Assembly: GCA_024195585.1 (NCBI GenBank)
Contig: SWBL01000113.1
Location: 79,010-143,009, forward strand
Reading direction: 5' to 3'
Length of the DNA: 64,000 bases
Source: Aureobasidium sp. EXF-3400
Lineage: Eukaryota > Ascomycota > Dothideomycetes > Dothideales > Saccotheciaceae
Under the pieces are notes generated by a model. The model saw only the letters and a list, made by a program, of their open reading frames with translations. It was not told the DNA's origin and searched no databases. The first letter of the stretch is position 1; each line of letters begins with the position of its first letter. Below, one piece after another: positions 34,711 to 47,482 of this stretch. Position numbers and translations under genes: made by a program.

Positions 34711-37289
34711 CTAATGGCTGATGTACTGGAACACAGCACTGACTATGTCCTCCGAACACTCCTGTCTGAGCAGCAAATCTTGGATCCTGCCCATTGCTCC
34801 CGCCTCGCCATCGTTGGTGAAGTGATTCCATGTGCTGGTATCACCATAGAGCATTGCGGGTGCTTTGATGAACTGCTTACCCTCCTTGCAACGCTTGCAC
34901 TTGAACGTGTCGTGCGTATCACTTGCAGTATCGCGTCGGTACTGGAAAAGCTCACGGAGACTTTCCGCCGAGAAATGACGTTCCACATCTTCTGCCGAAT
35001 CCACCACACAAGATGACAATGACTGCTTGTGTGATTGTCTCTGGAAGATCTTCTCTTCGATCGTTCCGGTTGCGATGAAGCGATACACAAAGCAGTCTTT
35101 CTTCTGTCCGTCACGCCAGACACGCGCAAGCGCCTGCTGATCTGCTGCAGGATTCCAGTCGGGGTCGAACAACACAAGACGGTTGGCGCCAATCAAGTTG
35201 AGACCACATCCACCTGCCTTTGAAGACAACAGGAAGACGAACTCGTTGCCTTCGGGGTCGTTGAATTTGTCCACCAGCTTGGCACGCTTGTTGACAGTCA
35301 TGGTACCGTCGAGTCTAAGACTGCCATAGTTTCTGGCGCGACAAAGCTTCTCGAAGATGTCAAGAGTCTGTGTGTAGTTCGAGATCAAGACAATCTTGTC
35401 GTTTGTCTCGTGTCTGATTCGAGCAAGCATACGATCAAGCACCTGCATCTTGCCTGAGTACCATGACTTGACATCTCTATCACGACCACGAGCATCCTTA
35501 GGTACAAAGTCTGCGGGGAACGTGCTTTCGCAGCCAGGCAAATCTTCTGGAAGGTTCAGTAGATCAGGATGGTTGCAGAGTTTCTTGAGCAAACCAATGG
35601 CCTTGAGAGGCTGACTGCCTTTACCCTTCAATAAACTCTTGATGTCAGGAGACTGCAGGAAGTGGTTGTAGAGATCCTTCTGGAAAGGTGCCATGTTACA
35701 GAAGACAACGTGTTCGTACTTCACAGGCAAATACTTGCTCAGAATATCGTTGGTGCGGCGGATGATAAACTTGTTGACCAAGGTCAAGAGTTCACTTAGT
35801 CGCTCGTCGCCCTTCTGACGGTCGGCATCGGAACCACCTGCATCGCGACCACGCAAGATAGGAAGCTCGAACTTCTTGCGGAACTCCATTCTTGTACCAA
35901 GGTAGTCGGGGTTGGCAAAGTTGAGTAGCGAGAAGTATTCCGAAAGATCGTTCTGGATGGGTGTACCAGACAGAATGACTCGCTTCTGCACATTGAGACC
36001 ATTCAGAGCCTGAAAAGTCTGACTGTCGGCGTTTTTCAGCTTGTGACCTTCGTCACAGAGCAAAAGGCCAATTGGCGTGTCTCTGAACTCGTCGACGTAG
36101 AGTCTGAGCGTGTCGTAAGATACAATAATAACAGGACGAATGATGGAACGACCTGATGCAATTGACCACTGGCGAATTTGCTGAATAAGCTCTTCCTTGG
36201 TGGCCTTGCCGTCGATAGCGAATGGATTGATAGCATCCTTGCCCAGCCATTTGACCAATTCGTTAGCCCAGTTACGGACCAAACTCGAAGGGCAAACGAT
36301 GATGGCCTTGTTGATTGACGGTTTGCCAGCATCTGGCGATTGCTTGAGAAGAGTCCACATGAGAGCGATACATTGTAGCGTTTTACCGAGACCCATCTCA
36401 TCTGCCATGATGCATCCTTGAGCCTTCTCGTCTATAAGTCCAGTTGTAGCACGATACAGGAACTGTGAACAGAGATTAACTTCTGACGGAATGATGTGCT
36501 CTTGCAACATACCTTGACACCCTCAATCTGATGAGGACGTAACACCTTGGCCAATCTGGGGTCTATGACAACAGGTACTCGAGGACGCTCCTCAACAACC
36601 TTCTTCTTCAATCCTAAGATATCTGCTAAGCTCTTGTGCATGATCGGTTCGTCCACCTTTTCCTTGGGCTCTTCTGTTTTTTCCTCGGATGCATCTTCTA
36701 TTTGTTTCGCAGGCTTGTCGTCAACGGTAGGATCGTAAAGAACAATGGCAAACTCTCCACTGGGATCATGAAGTGGCTTGGCAACGAAGACTGCACCCTG
36801 TCGCAGTCCTAGAAGAGGTGGGGGGCGAGAGGCATTGTATGCTCCGGAATCCTTGTTGAGAAAGGGGACGGTGAAGCGTTGACGCATCGACTGATCTTTG
36901 TCTTTGGGCTTGAAAACAGGAAAGCGATTGACATCTCGAGTAGCAAGAGCGAGTCGGTCTTCGTTACTGTAGGGCTTGTCGGCGTCATCTGCCTCGCCAT
37001 CGGCACCAGAATAGTTGACCTTTCTTCGCTTGCGTGCTGGCTTCTCAGAGGCTCTTGTGGGTGTCGCAGATCCAGGGCATTTGAAAGGCTTCATCAATCG
37101 GTCGGCAGTGATTGGGGTGCCGCCATACATGCGAGAACGCTTCTGGGTGGGCAGTGGCGTTGGTGCGACATTCTCCTTCTCGATGACGGCAATCCTGGCA
37201 AAGCACTGTCAGGGTTGTTCAATTGATGGGTGGGAGACGAGTAATGTACATTACGAATGGTTGTTATCTGGTCTGGTTGCCACTTACAT
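34711..37289 (-). CDS. rad54: Rad54, Swi2/Snf2-family recombination motor
   Basis: Three coding exons: the first two bases of the ATG at 37289-37288, then 37194-36513 and 36462-34711, for 811 residues. The product is a double-stranded-DNA translocase that stimulates Rad51 strand exchange in homologous recombination. Motif I is DEMGLGKT (249-256); LLLCDEGHKLKN is the Walker B/motif II box; RVILSGTPIQNDLSEYFSLL, LRLDGTMTVNKRAKLVDKFN and WRDGQKKDCFVYRFI mark later helicase motifs. The C-terminal KCKRCKEGKQF carries the paired cysteines of Rad54. The start codon is inferred to be split by a 93-nt intron (AT|G): splicing gtaagt...gccag joins AAT to GATTGCC and creates ATG-ATT-GCC in the right frame. 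Without it the first in-frame ATG is at 37130 (MYGGTPIT), 21 residues downstream. Confidence 0.93.
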
Positions 37290-37909
37290 TCACAAAAAGA
37301 ATCGTCGTGGTTTTGTCGAAAGAATGAGCCTCAGGGTGCCTAGAGGACGTGTTGGAGGGTGGCGTCTAGAACACGCGCGACCCCGTGACTGAGGCAGTTT
37401 CGAAAATTGAGAAGGCGCGACCATCATCTATTTAGCTATTCAGTCTTCGATAATGCAAAGGATGTTATGGATATAATAGATTATACAACATCCGAATCTA
37501 AGCACAGCAATTGCTGTCTGTAGGTCTTCGTGAAAGAAACCCATTACACTGACTAGGCTTCGAAGATTCATGAGCACCATGATGGTCGACCATGGAGCGT
37601 AGAACGGAGGCATCTTTAACCGGCCGCAGAAGTCGGAAGGAGCTTCCCCATATGCAAACAGGACAAACAACCATCTTGGAATGACATGTGGCTATAGTCT
37701 TGCATGTCTTTTACGGTTCGTAAGCGAATGAAGAGTTTGTATCTGCTGGATTAGATATCCTGATTGCTTGCAACTGGATTGTAGCGATATACAAGCGCAC
37801 CAATTCTAGGACTATCTGGGATTGACTGTCCGACTTATAAACGTGTTCAGCACTAAGCTTTCCAACCAAACGGCAGTTTACCACATACATTGCTTTGCGA
37901 TTCAGAAGG
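37290..37909. promoter_or_regulatory. divergent promoter region, RAD54 and UGGT
   Basis: About 620 bp between divergently transcribed RAD54 and UGGT, including the untranslated first part of RAD54 exon 1. No individual site is assigned. Confidence 0.4.
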
Positions 37910-40900
37910 ATGGTGCGATACCAGCACCTGGCAGTCAATACTGCCTTGGTTCTCGGACTGCAGGCCATCTGCACGAATGCCGCTCCTTCGGTGAACGTAG
38001 CACTCAAAACCTCGTTCAATTCGGCTCCTTATCTAGTAGAACTATTGTAAGACCTCTCTGCAGCCAAGTGGAAACAGCACTGACGAGACTTAGAGAGACA
38101 GCTGCAGATGAGAATGCGACCGCTTACTTTCCACTACTCGACCGAATCGCAGAAGGTCACTTCGACCATGCCTCGACCGATCAAGATCTGTATACCCTGT
38201 TCAAGAAGACGCTGCAAGAGGAAGGCCATCTCGCCAAAGCCGAAGACATTTCTTCGTTCGAATACGCCTTGTCCATCCATGCCGCTGCACCCAGAATTGA
38301 GGCACACTACCAGTTCTACAACACTACGGTAGAGCCTACACTCAAGAGTCGGTTGGATACAAGCTGTGAGACTTGGTTACACTTCAATAGCCAACAGTAC
38401 TGTGATCCCGATCTATCGAGTTCGTCAGGCAATTCAGTAGACCAGGAGTATGCATTCGAAATTTCCCCGCACCTTTGTCAGAATGCTGACATTCTACAGA
38501 CGTGTTCTGGACCTCCCATTCGATCGCATTGTGGGTGACAAGCAGAGCAAGACACCCGCTATCCTCTACGCAGACCTTATGTCCCCCTCATTCCGTCAGT
38601 TCCACAAGACAGTCAGTGCAACCGCCAGGGCTGGAAAGACATCGTACAGAGTGAGATATAGACCGTCTCTAAGCATACCTGGCTTTCCGCTCGCTGTGAG
38701 TGGATACGGTATTGCGCTTGACTTGAAGAGGACCGACTACATTGTCATCGACGATCGCAAAGCTGAGGACTCGGATGAGACAAAGATTGATGCCTCTGGT
38801 GCCAAGTTGGCAGACGAGGACGTGACAGATCTCAAGCCACTGTCCTCTAAGGAATTGCTGAGACTGGACATGAGAGCGTCTAGCTTTGTTATGGACAGTG
38901 CGGATCCATTCGATACCTTGTTGAAACTCACCCAGGACTTCCCGAAGCACTCGGCAGCCATGTCTGCGCACGAAGTCTCTGAGCAATTCAGAAAGGAGCA
39001 TCTGGCCAATCGTGAGGTATTCTTGCCATCAGGATACAACATCATTTGGATGAATGGTCTTCAGATCCTGGCTCGCGATTTTGATGCTTACGCGATGCTT
39101 GAGCATATGCGCCGTGAGCGTAAGTTGATTAACAGTGCTGGTGAGCTTGGCTTGACTGGAAAGGAGGCTGTACAACTCTTGTCACATTCCTCAATCTCAG
39201 AAGCTGCTTCGACCCAAGAACCGCAGCGTTATGACTGGAGAGACGAGCTTGAAGGCGGTAAAGTCATTATCTGGATGAATGACATCGAGCATGATAAACG
39301 TTATGCTGAATGGCCAGATCAAGTTAGAGCAGTAAGTCATAGTCTTGGTGCCCACATGGAAGTCACTAACAGTCAAAGTTGTTGCAACGAACATACCCTG
39401 GACAATTGCCTCCTGTTCGCAAAGAGGTACACAACCTCATTCTGCCCATCAATTTCGCCGACTACAAGGACGTGGAAATGGTTGTAGAAACTTTGCAAAA
39501 TTTCGTGAAGAGGAAAGTGCCTATCCGATTTGGTCTCGTGCCCAAGACGTCTTCCGTAGGATCCTCGGAGCAAGCCAAGACTGTATATCACTTGCTAGAC
39601 ACCTACGGTCTTGGTGTTGCCCTTGAATATCTTGAAAAGGTTGGTGATCCGTGCTAAATGTCGTTGAAATCTGCTGACCCTACCAGCTCTCGTCCAACCA
39701 AGGCCGAAAACTTTCTGGTCCAGTGCAGTCAGTCTTTGAGAATGCTATCAAGGGTCGCAAGCTCCGTAAGGATCGTGTTTCAGCGCCTTTGCAAGAGGTC
39801 TTGAAGGGCGACGATTTTGAAGCACGTGTTGCATCCGCACGCAAATATCTTGTCCGTCTAGGGGCATCTGGACCCAACCCGCCCTTCTTCGTCAACGGCA
39901 TTCCTCTTCCGATGTCTGATGAATGGCTTCAAGAGATGAGCCAGCGTATAAGCACTGATTTACGTACTGTGCAGAAGGCAGTGTTTGAGGAAGAGCTCAA
40001 TGATGAAAGCTACGTTCCTGAGGTGTTCTTATCTCGCACATCCGCTCGTCGTAATCCGTGGATCATCCCCGAAGACGAAAACAGCATTCGACAAGTCAAC
40101 CTGGCATCCATCTCCGATCTGTCTGAAGGCGCGATAGGATCGATTCCTAGCTTACCAGCCAGCAAGGATACCATCTCAAGCGAGTTGATCCACCTGGTCA
40201 TTATTGCAGACTTTGATACAGAAGCTGGTCAGAGTATGCTCTCCGACCTCATTGCCCTACGCAAGGAAGAATATGATCAGGTCGAGATTCTGCTCGTCCA
40301 CAACTCTGACAAGGAGTTGTCAACCTCGAGCTTTGCAGTTGATTTGTTCAAGACTATGATGTTGGGTCCCGTCGTCTCCTTGGATGCCTTGGAAGCCCTG
40401 GTGTCGAAGAAGAAGGTCGAGGTTTCTGAAGAAGACGTTGTCGCAGCTCAGGCATTCTGGTCATCAGCTGACAGGTTCCTCAACGATGTTGGCTTCGCTA
40501 GAGGCGAGCAAGGTATCCTGGTGGCAGGTAGGGTTGTTGGGCCCTTGCCATTATTCGAAGGATTCGATCGCGATGATTTTGTGACGTTACTGTCATATGA
40601 ACGCATGAAGCGCTTGATGCCGGCAGCAAAGGCTATCAAAGGTGTCAACGTTCTAGACAAGGCCAACACGGCTTTGTCGTTCTCCAAGCTATCGAACCTG
40701 ATTGCACTATCATCAAAATCAGACATCCCTGAGGGCATGTTTGATGCTTCTCCTCCTGCTCGAGCAGACATCTTCAATGGCTGGACTGGCTCACACACCC
40801 TCATCGAGCGTGGAGATTCCGAGTCTGCGACCATCCAAATTGTCGCCACCATAGACCCAGCATCTGAAGTTGCTCAACGTTGGGTACCCATTCTGAAGGT

Positions 40901-42689
40901 TCTCTCTGAGCTCTCTGGTGTTCATCTGCGCCTATACCTCAATCCCAAAGAAAGACTGGACGAGCTACCTGTCAAGCGTTTCTACCGACATGTGCTGGAG
41001 TCTAAGCCTAGATTTGACAAGCAAGGCTCTCTTCAAGGTACTCTGGCTCACTTTGAAGGTCTTCCAGCAGACGCCCTTCTCACAATGGCCATGGACATGC
41101 CACCTGCATGGCTTGTTGCACCTAAGGACAGCATTCACGACCTTGACAACATCAAGTTGAGCTCGACTCAAGGCAGGGATATCGAAGCGACCTATGAGCT
41201 CGAGAGTATCCTGATCGAAGGTCACTCTAGAGATGTTACAATCGGAACTGCTCCCAGAGGAGCTCAGCTTGTGCTTGGTACGAACAAAGATCAACACTTT
41301 GCTGATACCATCATCATGGCAAACCTGGGATACTTCCAGTTCAAGGCCAACCCGGGCTTCTACAACCTGACTCTGCAGAAAGGCAGAAGCGAGGAAATCT
41401 TCAAGATCGACAGTGCTGGAACTCTAGGCTATAGTCCTCAGACAGGTGATGAGACGACTGAGATTGCTCTTACCAGTTTCCGAGGTGCTACTATCTTCCC
41501 GCGTCTGTCTCGCAGAGCTGGCATGGAGGATGAAGATGTCCTGGAAAGCGCAAAGACGACGACAGATCACATTACCGACAAGGCCGACAAACTCCTTGCC
41601 AAGGTTGGTCTCGGAAGCGTGAAGTCCAGTGAAGTCCTCTCCAAAGCCCAAAAATTCGGATCTGGCTTGCTTTCAGGATCATCGACTGGCTCCACCACTG
41701 ATATCTCCACTCTGCCTCATGCCGACATCAACATCTTCTCGGTTGCCTCTGGCCATCTCTACGAGCGCATGCTCAATATCATGATGCTCTCCGTCACAAA
41801 GCACACCTCGCACACCGTAAAGTTCTGGTTCATCGAACAATTCCTCTCTCCCTCTTTCAAAGCATTTTTACCCATCATGGCTGAAGAATACAACTTCCGC
41901 TACGAAATGGTAACCTACAAATGGCCACACTGGCTCCGCGCCCAAAAAGAAAAACAACGCGAGATTTGGGGTTACAAGATTTTGTTCCTGGATGTTTTGT
42001 TTCCTTTGGATCTGGATAAAGTGATCTTTGTGGATGCAGATCAGATCGTCAGGACGGATATGTATGATCTCGTTACTTACGATCTACAAGGCGCACCCTA
42101 CGGATTCACTCCCATGTGCGATTCACGCACAGAAATGGAAGGCTTCCGATTCTGGAAACAAGGGTATTGGAAAAACTTCCTCAGGGGCTTGCCATACCAT
42201 ATCTCAGCTTTATACGTTGTTGATCTGGTACGTTTCCGCCAAATGGCTGCTGGAGACCGTCTACGCCAACAATACCATCAACTCTCCGCCGACCCCAACA
42301 GTCTCTCAAACTTGGATCAGGATCTGCCAAATCACATGCAACATGTGCTTCCCATCCACAGTTTGCCCCAAGAATGGCTCTGGTGCGAAACCTGGTGCAG
42401 TGACCAAACCCTCGGTGTAGCACGCACCATCGACCTGTGCAACAACCCCCAAACCAAAGAACCCAAACTCGAGAGAGCGAGACGTCAAGTTCCCGAATGG
42501 ACCATTTACGATGATGAGATTGCGGCGTTGGCGCAGAGGAAGGTTGGTCAAGGCAAAAGTCCTATTGCTGGTGGAGATGCGAGTGGTGCGGGTATTCAGG
42601 CAGAGATGCAGGAACAAGATGCAAGAGCGCAGAAAGAGGAGAACGAGAGGAAGGAGAAGCAGAAGCAAAAGGGTCATGATGAGTTGTAG
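37910..42689 (+). CDS. UDP-glucose:glycoprotein glucosyltransferase (UGGT), ER folding sensor
   Basis: Five exons, 37910-38046, 38094-38447, 38500-39331, 39379-39639 and 39687-42689, encode 1528 residues, usual for UGGT. The protein re-glucosylates misfolded N-glycoproteins in the ER lumen so that calnexin can rebind them. An N-terminal signal peptide (VNTALVLGLQAICTNAAPSV) leads into the thioredoxin-like region (ENATAYFPLLDRIAEG, TSYRVRYRPSL, SGYGIALDLKRTDYIVIDD). The C-terminal GT24 catalytic domain has NIFSVASGHLYERMLNIMML, the UDP/metal-binding FVDADQIVRTD (Asp1311-Ala-Asp1313), and PQEWLWCETWCSDQTLGVAR. It ends in HDEL, an ER-retrieval signal. At exon 4 two in-frame acceptors six bases apart (39373 or 39379) are possible; 39379 is used. 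Divergent from RAD54. Confidence 0.95.
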
Positions 42690-42991
42690 AGATTAGAAGC
42701 AAAACAGTAGAATAGAAACTTACTAGTATGGTAGGAAGACTATGCACGAAGAAAGAGAATGTTGTGACAAACAGAGACCCTTACTCCAATTAACAAGGTA
42801 GTGGTTCTTTTTACACACAAAATCGGCAAGATGAGAATTGATTGCATTACAACAATGAAAAGAAAAATGTGTTTTGGCTGGCCTCGGAAAATAATTACTC
42901 CTAATCAAGACCCTCCCATGGTAGATGGTGTTTCCATGTGTCGAGTGACCCATTGCAACACCACCACCGGCGGCGGCGGCGGCGGCACGTT
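42690..42991. other. convergent intergenic region with (CGG)6 tract
   Basis: About 300 bp between the ends of UGGT and SNF5. A CCA run followed by six CGG units occupies 42961-42985, six bases beyond the SNF5 stop codon, so it lies in that gene's 3' untranslated region. Confidence 0.6.
42968..42985. repeat. (CGG)6 trinucleotide microsatellite
   Basis: Six perfect CGG units are directly visible, preceded by CCACCACC. In the SNF5 mRNA this reads as (CCG)6 in the 3' untranslated region. Confidence 0.9.
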
Positions 42992-45555
42992 CTAATTGCC
43001 CGCACTGCCTTGCGTACCAGCATCACCGCTAGCAGCCAACCTAGCATCCACCATAGCCTTGTGCTTCCTGTTCTTGATGTGCAGTTCGAATTTGGCAATC
43101 GTCTCTTCCCTCATTGCAGTATAAAGCTTGCCAGGACAATCGTCACAGCGAATACGGGGTTGCCACATCCACTTGACTTCTTGTTTCTCGCCAGTGGCGC
43201 GGTTGGTATAGTTGGCGGGTGGAGGTGAGCCGGCCGGCAACGAGGCGTGGTCGATGGGGATGGGCTTATCGGTAGCGGGATCGATGGCGGCGAAGCGCAT
43301 CAGACCGGAGAAGCGAGAGGTTGGGTACATACGGTGCATTTCCGCGAGTGCGGTTTTCAGCCAGGGTGGTATGTCGGGCTGAGGCAGGGAATGTGTCAGA
43401 TCTGGAAAGATGATTCCAGGAAGCATGGATCTCAAGAGCGTTCACTTACTGTGGCACTATCTGGCAAAGGTGTAGTGGCGGCTTCGACTCGTCCTTGCGA
43501 ATCGTACTCGACATCCTTTGTGATTTTGGTCGGTGTAGGTGCTGGAAGTTTGGTCGTTGGTGTTGGTGCTTGTGGTTGAGCTTGGCGAGCAGGAGTGACT
43601 GCAGCCGCTGGTAGAGGTCGGTTCTGCATTGACGGCGTCGCAGGGCCCGCTGCTTGCTTCGCTGGTGTAGCAGTAGGCTTAGCAACTGGCATGGTGAACG
43701 ATGTAGGGAAGCCTGATAGAGGAGGTGCCGCACTACGGCCAAACTTCTTTCTGGCCAAAAATTGCTTGAACTTGTCAGGATTCAGACGAAGTTTGACAAT
43801 CATCGATGTTGGCTCTGCCGTGTCTTCACGAGCTGATGTCTCTTGAACACGTCTAGACGCTCTGGTCGACTCTGGTTGTGAGAGCATGGCAACATCAGGA
43901 GTAGCCGATCTGCCGTAGGTCTGACGCATAGCAATTTGTGCAGCACTGGCGGCACCTCTCATGCCTCTGGTTCTTGCCGTACCACTTGGAAGCTGAGTAG
44001 GTGCGGGAGACTCGGCTCCGGACTCTTCCTCTTCCAGCTCATCAGAATCACTTCCATCATTCAAGCGAGCACCAGGTCTACGACCTCTACCAGTTGCGGT
44101 ACGACGGACCTTGAAAATGCCACTGGCTTCCAGGGTTTCAGCAGCACCTGGAATGACTGTTGACACAACCAATGACCGCACGGTCCTTTGACGTTCCTTG
44201 AGATCTGGCAAAGCAGGACCACCACGTCTGTTGAGTTGACGCTTCTGTGCTCTCTGTTCACGCAGCATGGACAACTCAGTCTTTTCCAGTTCGGTCTCAG
44301 TAAGCTCGTACATGTATGGTGTCCAGTCCTTCTGACTCTGTTGCTGCCTGAACACATTGGGCACAGGTGACGGAAGCATATTTTCACGAATGTCAGGGTC
44401 CTCTATCGGTCGTCCATCAAATTCGTAATTGGTTACGAACAAGCTCTTGGTATAGAGCTGGCATTGCTCGCGAATTGAGTGCGCAATGGCTGTTGTAAAT
44501 TCACCAGAAAGCGAAAGATCCAGAGACATTTGTCTGGCAAACTCCTCGGGCGAATTAAGAGGATTGTTGATGTCCCATTCGAATTGATCCACCAGAGTAA
44601 TGTGTCCAATGGTAATATTGAGCTTGACAGTAATGCGCATGTCATCGTTCTTGTGCGCATTGTAAGGGGTCTCGGGTTCCGCAGATTGGCCAGCGGGGTA
44701 AACGTGGGGATAGTAATTGTTCAACTGATCGAGCAATTCCTGATGGACTTGACGAGCAAGCAGTTGGCTATGTTCGGTAGGCATCTTTAGGTCTTCGATA
44801 AGGTTCTCGGCGAAGAGCTGTGGAGAGACCAGGCGGTCATTGAGATTCCAGGTGAATGTGTCGCGCAGTCTCAGCTTCTCGAGCTCAAGATCGAGTCGTA
44901 CGGGTACGAGCTCCTCCAGGTATTCGGCCTGCTGTCCTGCGTCTTTCCTGGCAACGCGCAATTCGCGCGTCCTCCTGCCGCCAGCTCTACGGCGCGTGGC
45001 CGGATACTCCAGCCGTGTCCTGTCGTCGGTACGGCCATTTCCATAACCAGCATAGCCATATCCAAAGACAGCTCCAGGATGTTGTTGTCGCTGTTGTCTT
45101 CCCTCGTGGAGGTACCATTCCTTCTCCTGTTCCTTGAGCCTCAGAAGCTTGCGCGATTTCTCAGCCTGATCGTTCATGGCAGCAGCATATAGTGAGTCGC
45201 GTTGGATATAGCGCTCGAGGAGGACTTCCTGGTGTGCAGGGTTGTTTGGCGATTGAGGACGCGCGGGAATGCGCGAGCCAGAGCGCGAACGTTTCCTCGA
45301 CATGGCGACTCCGTTAGAGGATTGTGAAGGTGACGAGGTCACGTCGATACCTGATGCGGCCATGATGTCTTTGGCGCGCTGCTTTCCGTCACGAATAGCA
45401 TCACCAGCGTCCGAGGGAGGGTTTGGAGGAGGATCGGTCGAGGCGTTGGTGGGGGGAGCGGCACTTCTCCGACCTGGCGGGGGCTGAGCGAGATTGAAGG
45501 GCTGGCCGCTGTTTGGAAAGGGTGAGACGGCAGGATTGGTCGAGGGCGATTGCAT
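42992..45555 (-). CDS. snf5: Snf5/SMARCB1-type subunit of a SWI/SNF chromatin remodeller
   Basis: Two exons, 45555-43450 and 43378-42992, encode 830 residues; the 71-nt intron is phase 0 with a gtaagt donor. A Pro/Ser/Arg-rich disordered N-terminus is followed by the SNF5 homology region with two direct repeats: about 217-265 ([20 protein letters not shown]) and about 305-365 ([20 protein letters not shown]). These repeats bind other remodeller subunits. A long Arg/Pro/Thr-rich linker leads to a C-terminal conserved region ([20 protein letters not shown]) and a zinc-finger-like Cys-x2-Cys...His-x5-His ([16 protein letters not shown]). This C-terminal finger is a feature I associate with the filamentous-fungal Snf5 orthologue rather than Sfh1 of RSC; the distinction is moderately certain. 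Confidence 0.88.
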
Positions 45556-46238
45556 GGTTCAAGGAGTGTTTATCGCGAAGTGACTGAGTTGAGGATTAGC
45601 AGGCGCGTGGGGGGTCGCGTCGAGTGGAGATGGTGTGAGAGGGGAGGCCATGACAGAGTGATGGCGCGTCAAACTCGACAGCAGTTGGGAAGAGATGGAA
45701 GGAGGTAACAAGAAGGAGAAAAGGGACAGAGTTGGAAATGACATACCTTGGTCGAACATGCCCCTCTAAGGGCAGTTGGTCTGGCCGAGCGGGAAAGGAC
45801 GGTGCCTGAACCAAGCGGTGTGCGGCTCCGATGGCAGTACAAGGCCTTTGTTTCACGCCCTGTCAGCGCTGAGATGGTCGACGAGGTTTGCGCACCGATG
45901 ATTGGTGATCAACTAATGGCTATTTAGATAAATCATGCACATTCCCAATGAACAGCTCATTCGGCGCGTCTCTCTCCAGTCTCTCGACGACCCGGGTGCA
46001 CGGGCCGCCGACCAACTGCCATTCATTACCTTCACGTATTCGGACTTGTCGCTTATTCTGATTCACGTTATGAGGCCGAGTAACCATATAAGTCCATTTA
46101 TTGATTCATGAACATGATGCCTGTCGCTTGCACTTTCTTCAACTCCTGCTGCTACAATAAAACGCCTCGTCAGAATCTAATCATTTTGCTGCCCTTTGGT
46201 ATCCCTTTGCTGTCCTCAATCGTGCTTCCAACAGTCCT
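45556..46238. other. intergenic, Snf5 promoter
   Basis: About 680 bp between two minus-strand genes. It holds the VPS74 3' end and the SNF5 promoter. Minus-strand frames overlapping 45559-45856 have no recognisable domain and are judged leader sequence. Confidence 0.5.
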
Positions 46239-47482
46239 CTAAAGTAGGGAATCCAATCTCGTAAACACGCTCAGACAAGCAGCCACCACCTGTATCGAGT
46301 CAGCATATCTTCCTGCTGTAAGCCTTGGTCAAGATACATACCTCAAGTTGCAATTCTTTGTCCTTTGCATTGTTGACCTCGTCCATGATCACTTGTCCCA
46401 GATTGGCTCCAATGCTACCAGGTCCTCCTGTCCTTCGTGCAAAGGGGTATTGTGAGTACTCGGCCAGCAGCTCGTCCACCTGTGCAAATGCCCTCTCGCG
46501 TGCCTCATGTTGCAGCGTTGTCAATGCGTTCTCCAGCACGTTGGCAGCGTATGCTCCACAAACCATAGCGATGGTTCGCAGATATCTGAATTCCATCTCT
46601 TCGGGCAGGTATTCCGTGGGTGGTAGGACGACAGTACGGTTGGTCAGAACGTTACGGACACGACGACGAATCTCGTCCTTTGCACCGCCATCAGCCACGG
46701 GATGAGTTGCCATGTCGAACAACAGGAAGTTACGCTTCTCGGTACGCAGAATACCCTTGTCGACCAGTCCCTTTGCCAAGCGTTCTCGGACTTGCTTGAG
46801 TTGGTAGCCGATCTTCATGAGATTCCATGTTTCGCCTTGTGTATGTGTTAGCCTTGTGGTCTTCTATTGTTCATGTTGGGTCAGGAGCAGTATTACCACT
46901 CATAAGGTCTATCCACGAGCTCACGCTCATCTTCTCGCTGCTCTTCATCATCTTGAGTGCCTCGTCAAGCAGAACCTCGCCGGTCAGCGTGTCGTCAATA
47001 ACCTCGATAACTCTATCGGCCAGGGGGAAGCGTCTTCTGTTGGAATCCTTTTGCATGCTGATTCGTCCACGGAAAGCCAATTCAATGACGATACAGCCTC
47101 TGAGAGCATACGAGATGTTGTCGTTCCAGAAAGAGAGGTAGCCCTGTGTAGATATACATTAGAAGCAGTCCAAGATTTGGCAGCCTAGAGGGCGCAAAGC
47201 TACCTGCTTATCCTTGAGACCCATGAGCAGAATCTCCTCCATTAGTGTCAACTTGGGTTGCTTGAGTCTTTCGGCACTTTCGCTGATATCACGAGGGTCA
47301 AAAGCAATCTTGTGTCCATTTGCACCGCTTTCGTATGATGTCTCGAGACCTCCGGCTCTGTTCTCGTCGTTGCGCTTGTTGGTAGGCGCGGGAGAGCTGA
47401 CACGGCTTCCGTCTTCACTCTCAAGACCGGCAGCAGGACCAGCACCACCTCTTCTTCTTGTTAAGCCTGAGCTGGAGGCCAT
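46239..47482 (-). CDS. vps74: Vps74/GOLPH3, PI4P-binding Golgi glycosyltransferase sorter
   Basis: Four exons, 47482-47204, 47143-46897, 46835-46342 and 46289-46239, encode 356 residues. The protein binds phosphatidylinositol 4-phosphate on Golgi membranes and COPI, and keeps glycosyltransferases in the Golgi. A disordered Arg/Gly/Ser N-terminus precedes the GOLPH3 domain: [58 protein letters not shown], and a last exon of 51 nt giving [16 protein letters not shown]. That ending agrees with the family, supporting the small exon. Intron 2 uses an AAG acceptor. Introns are 60, 61 and 52 nt. Together with Emp24 and UGGT it forms a loose set of secretory-pathway genes in this window, without evidence of co-regulation. 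Confidence 0.94.
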
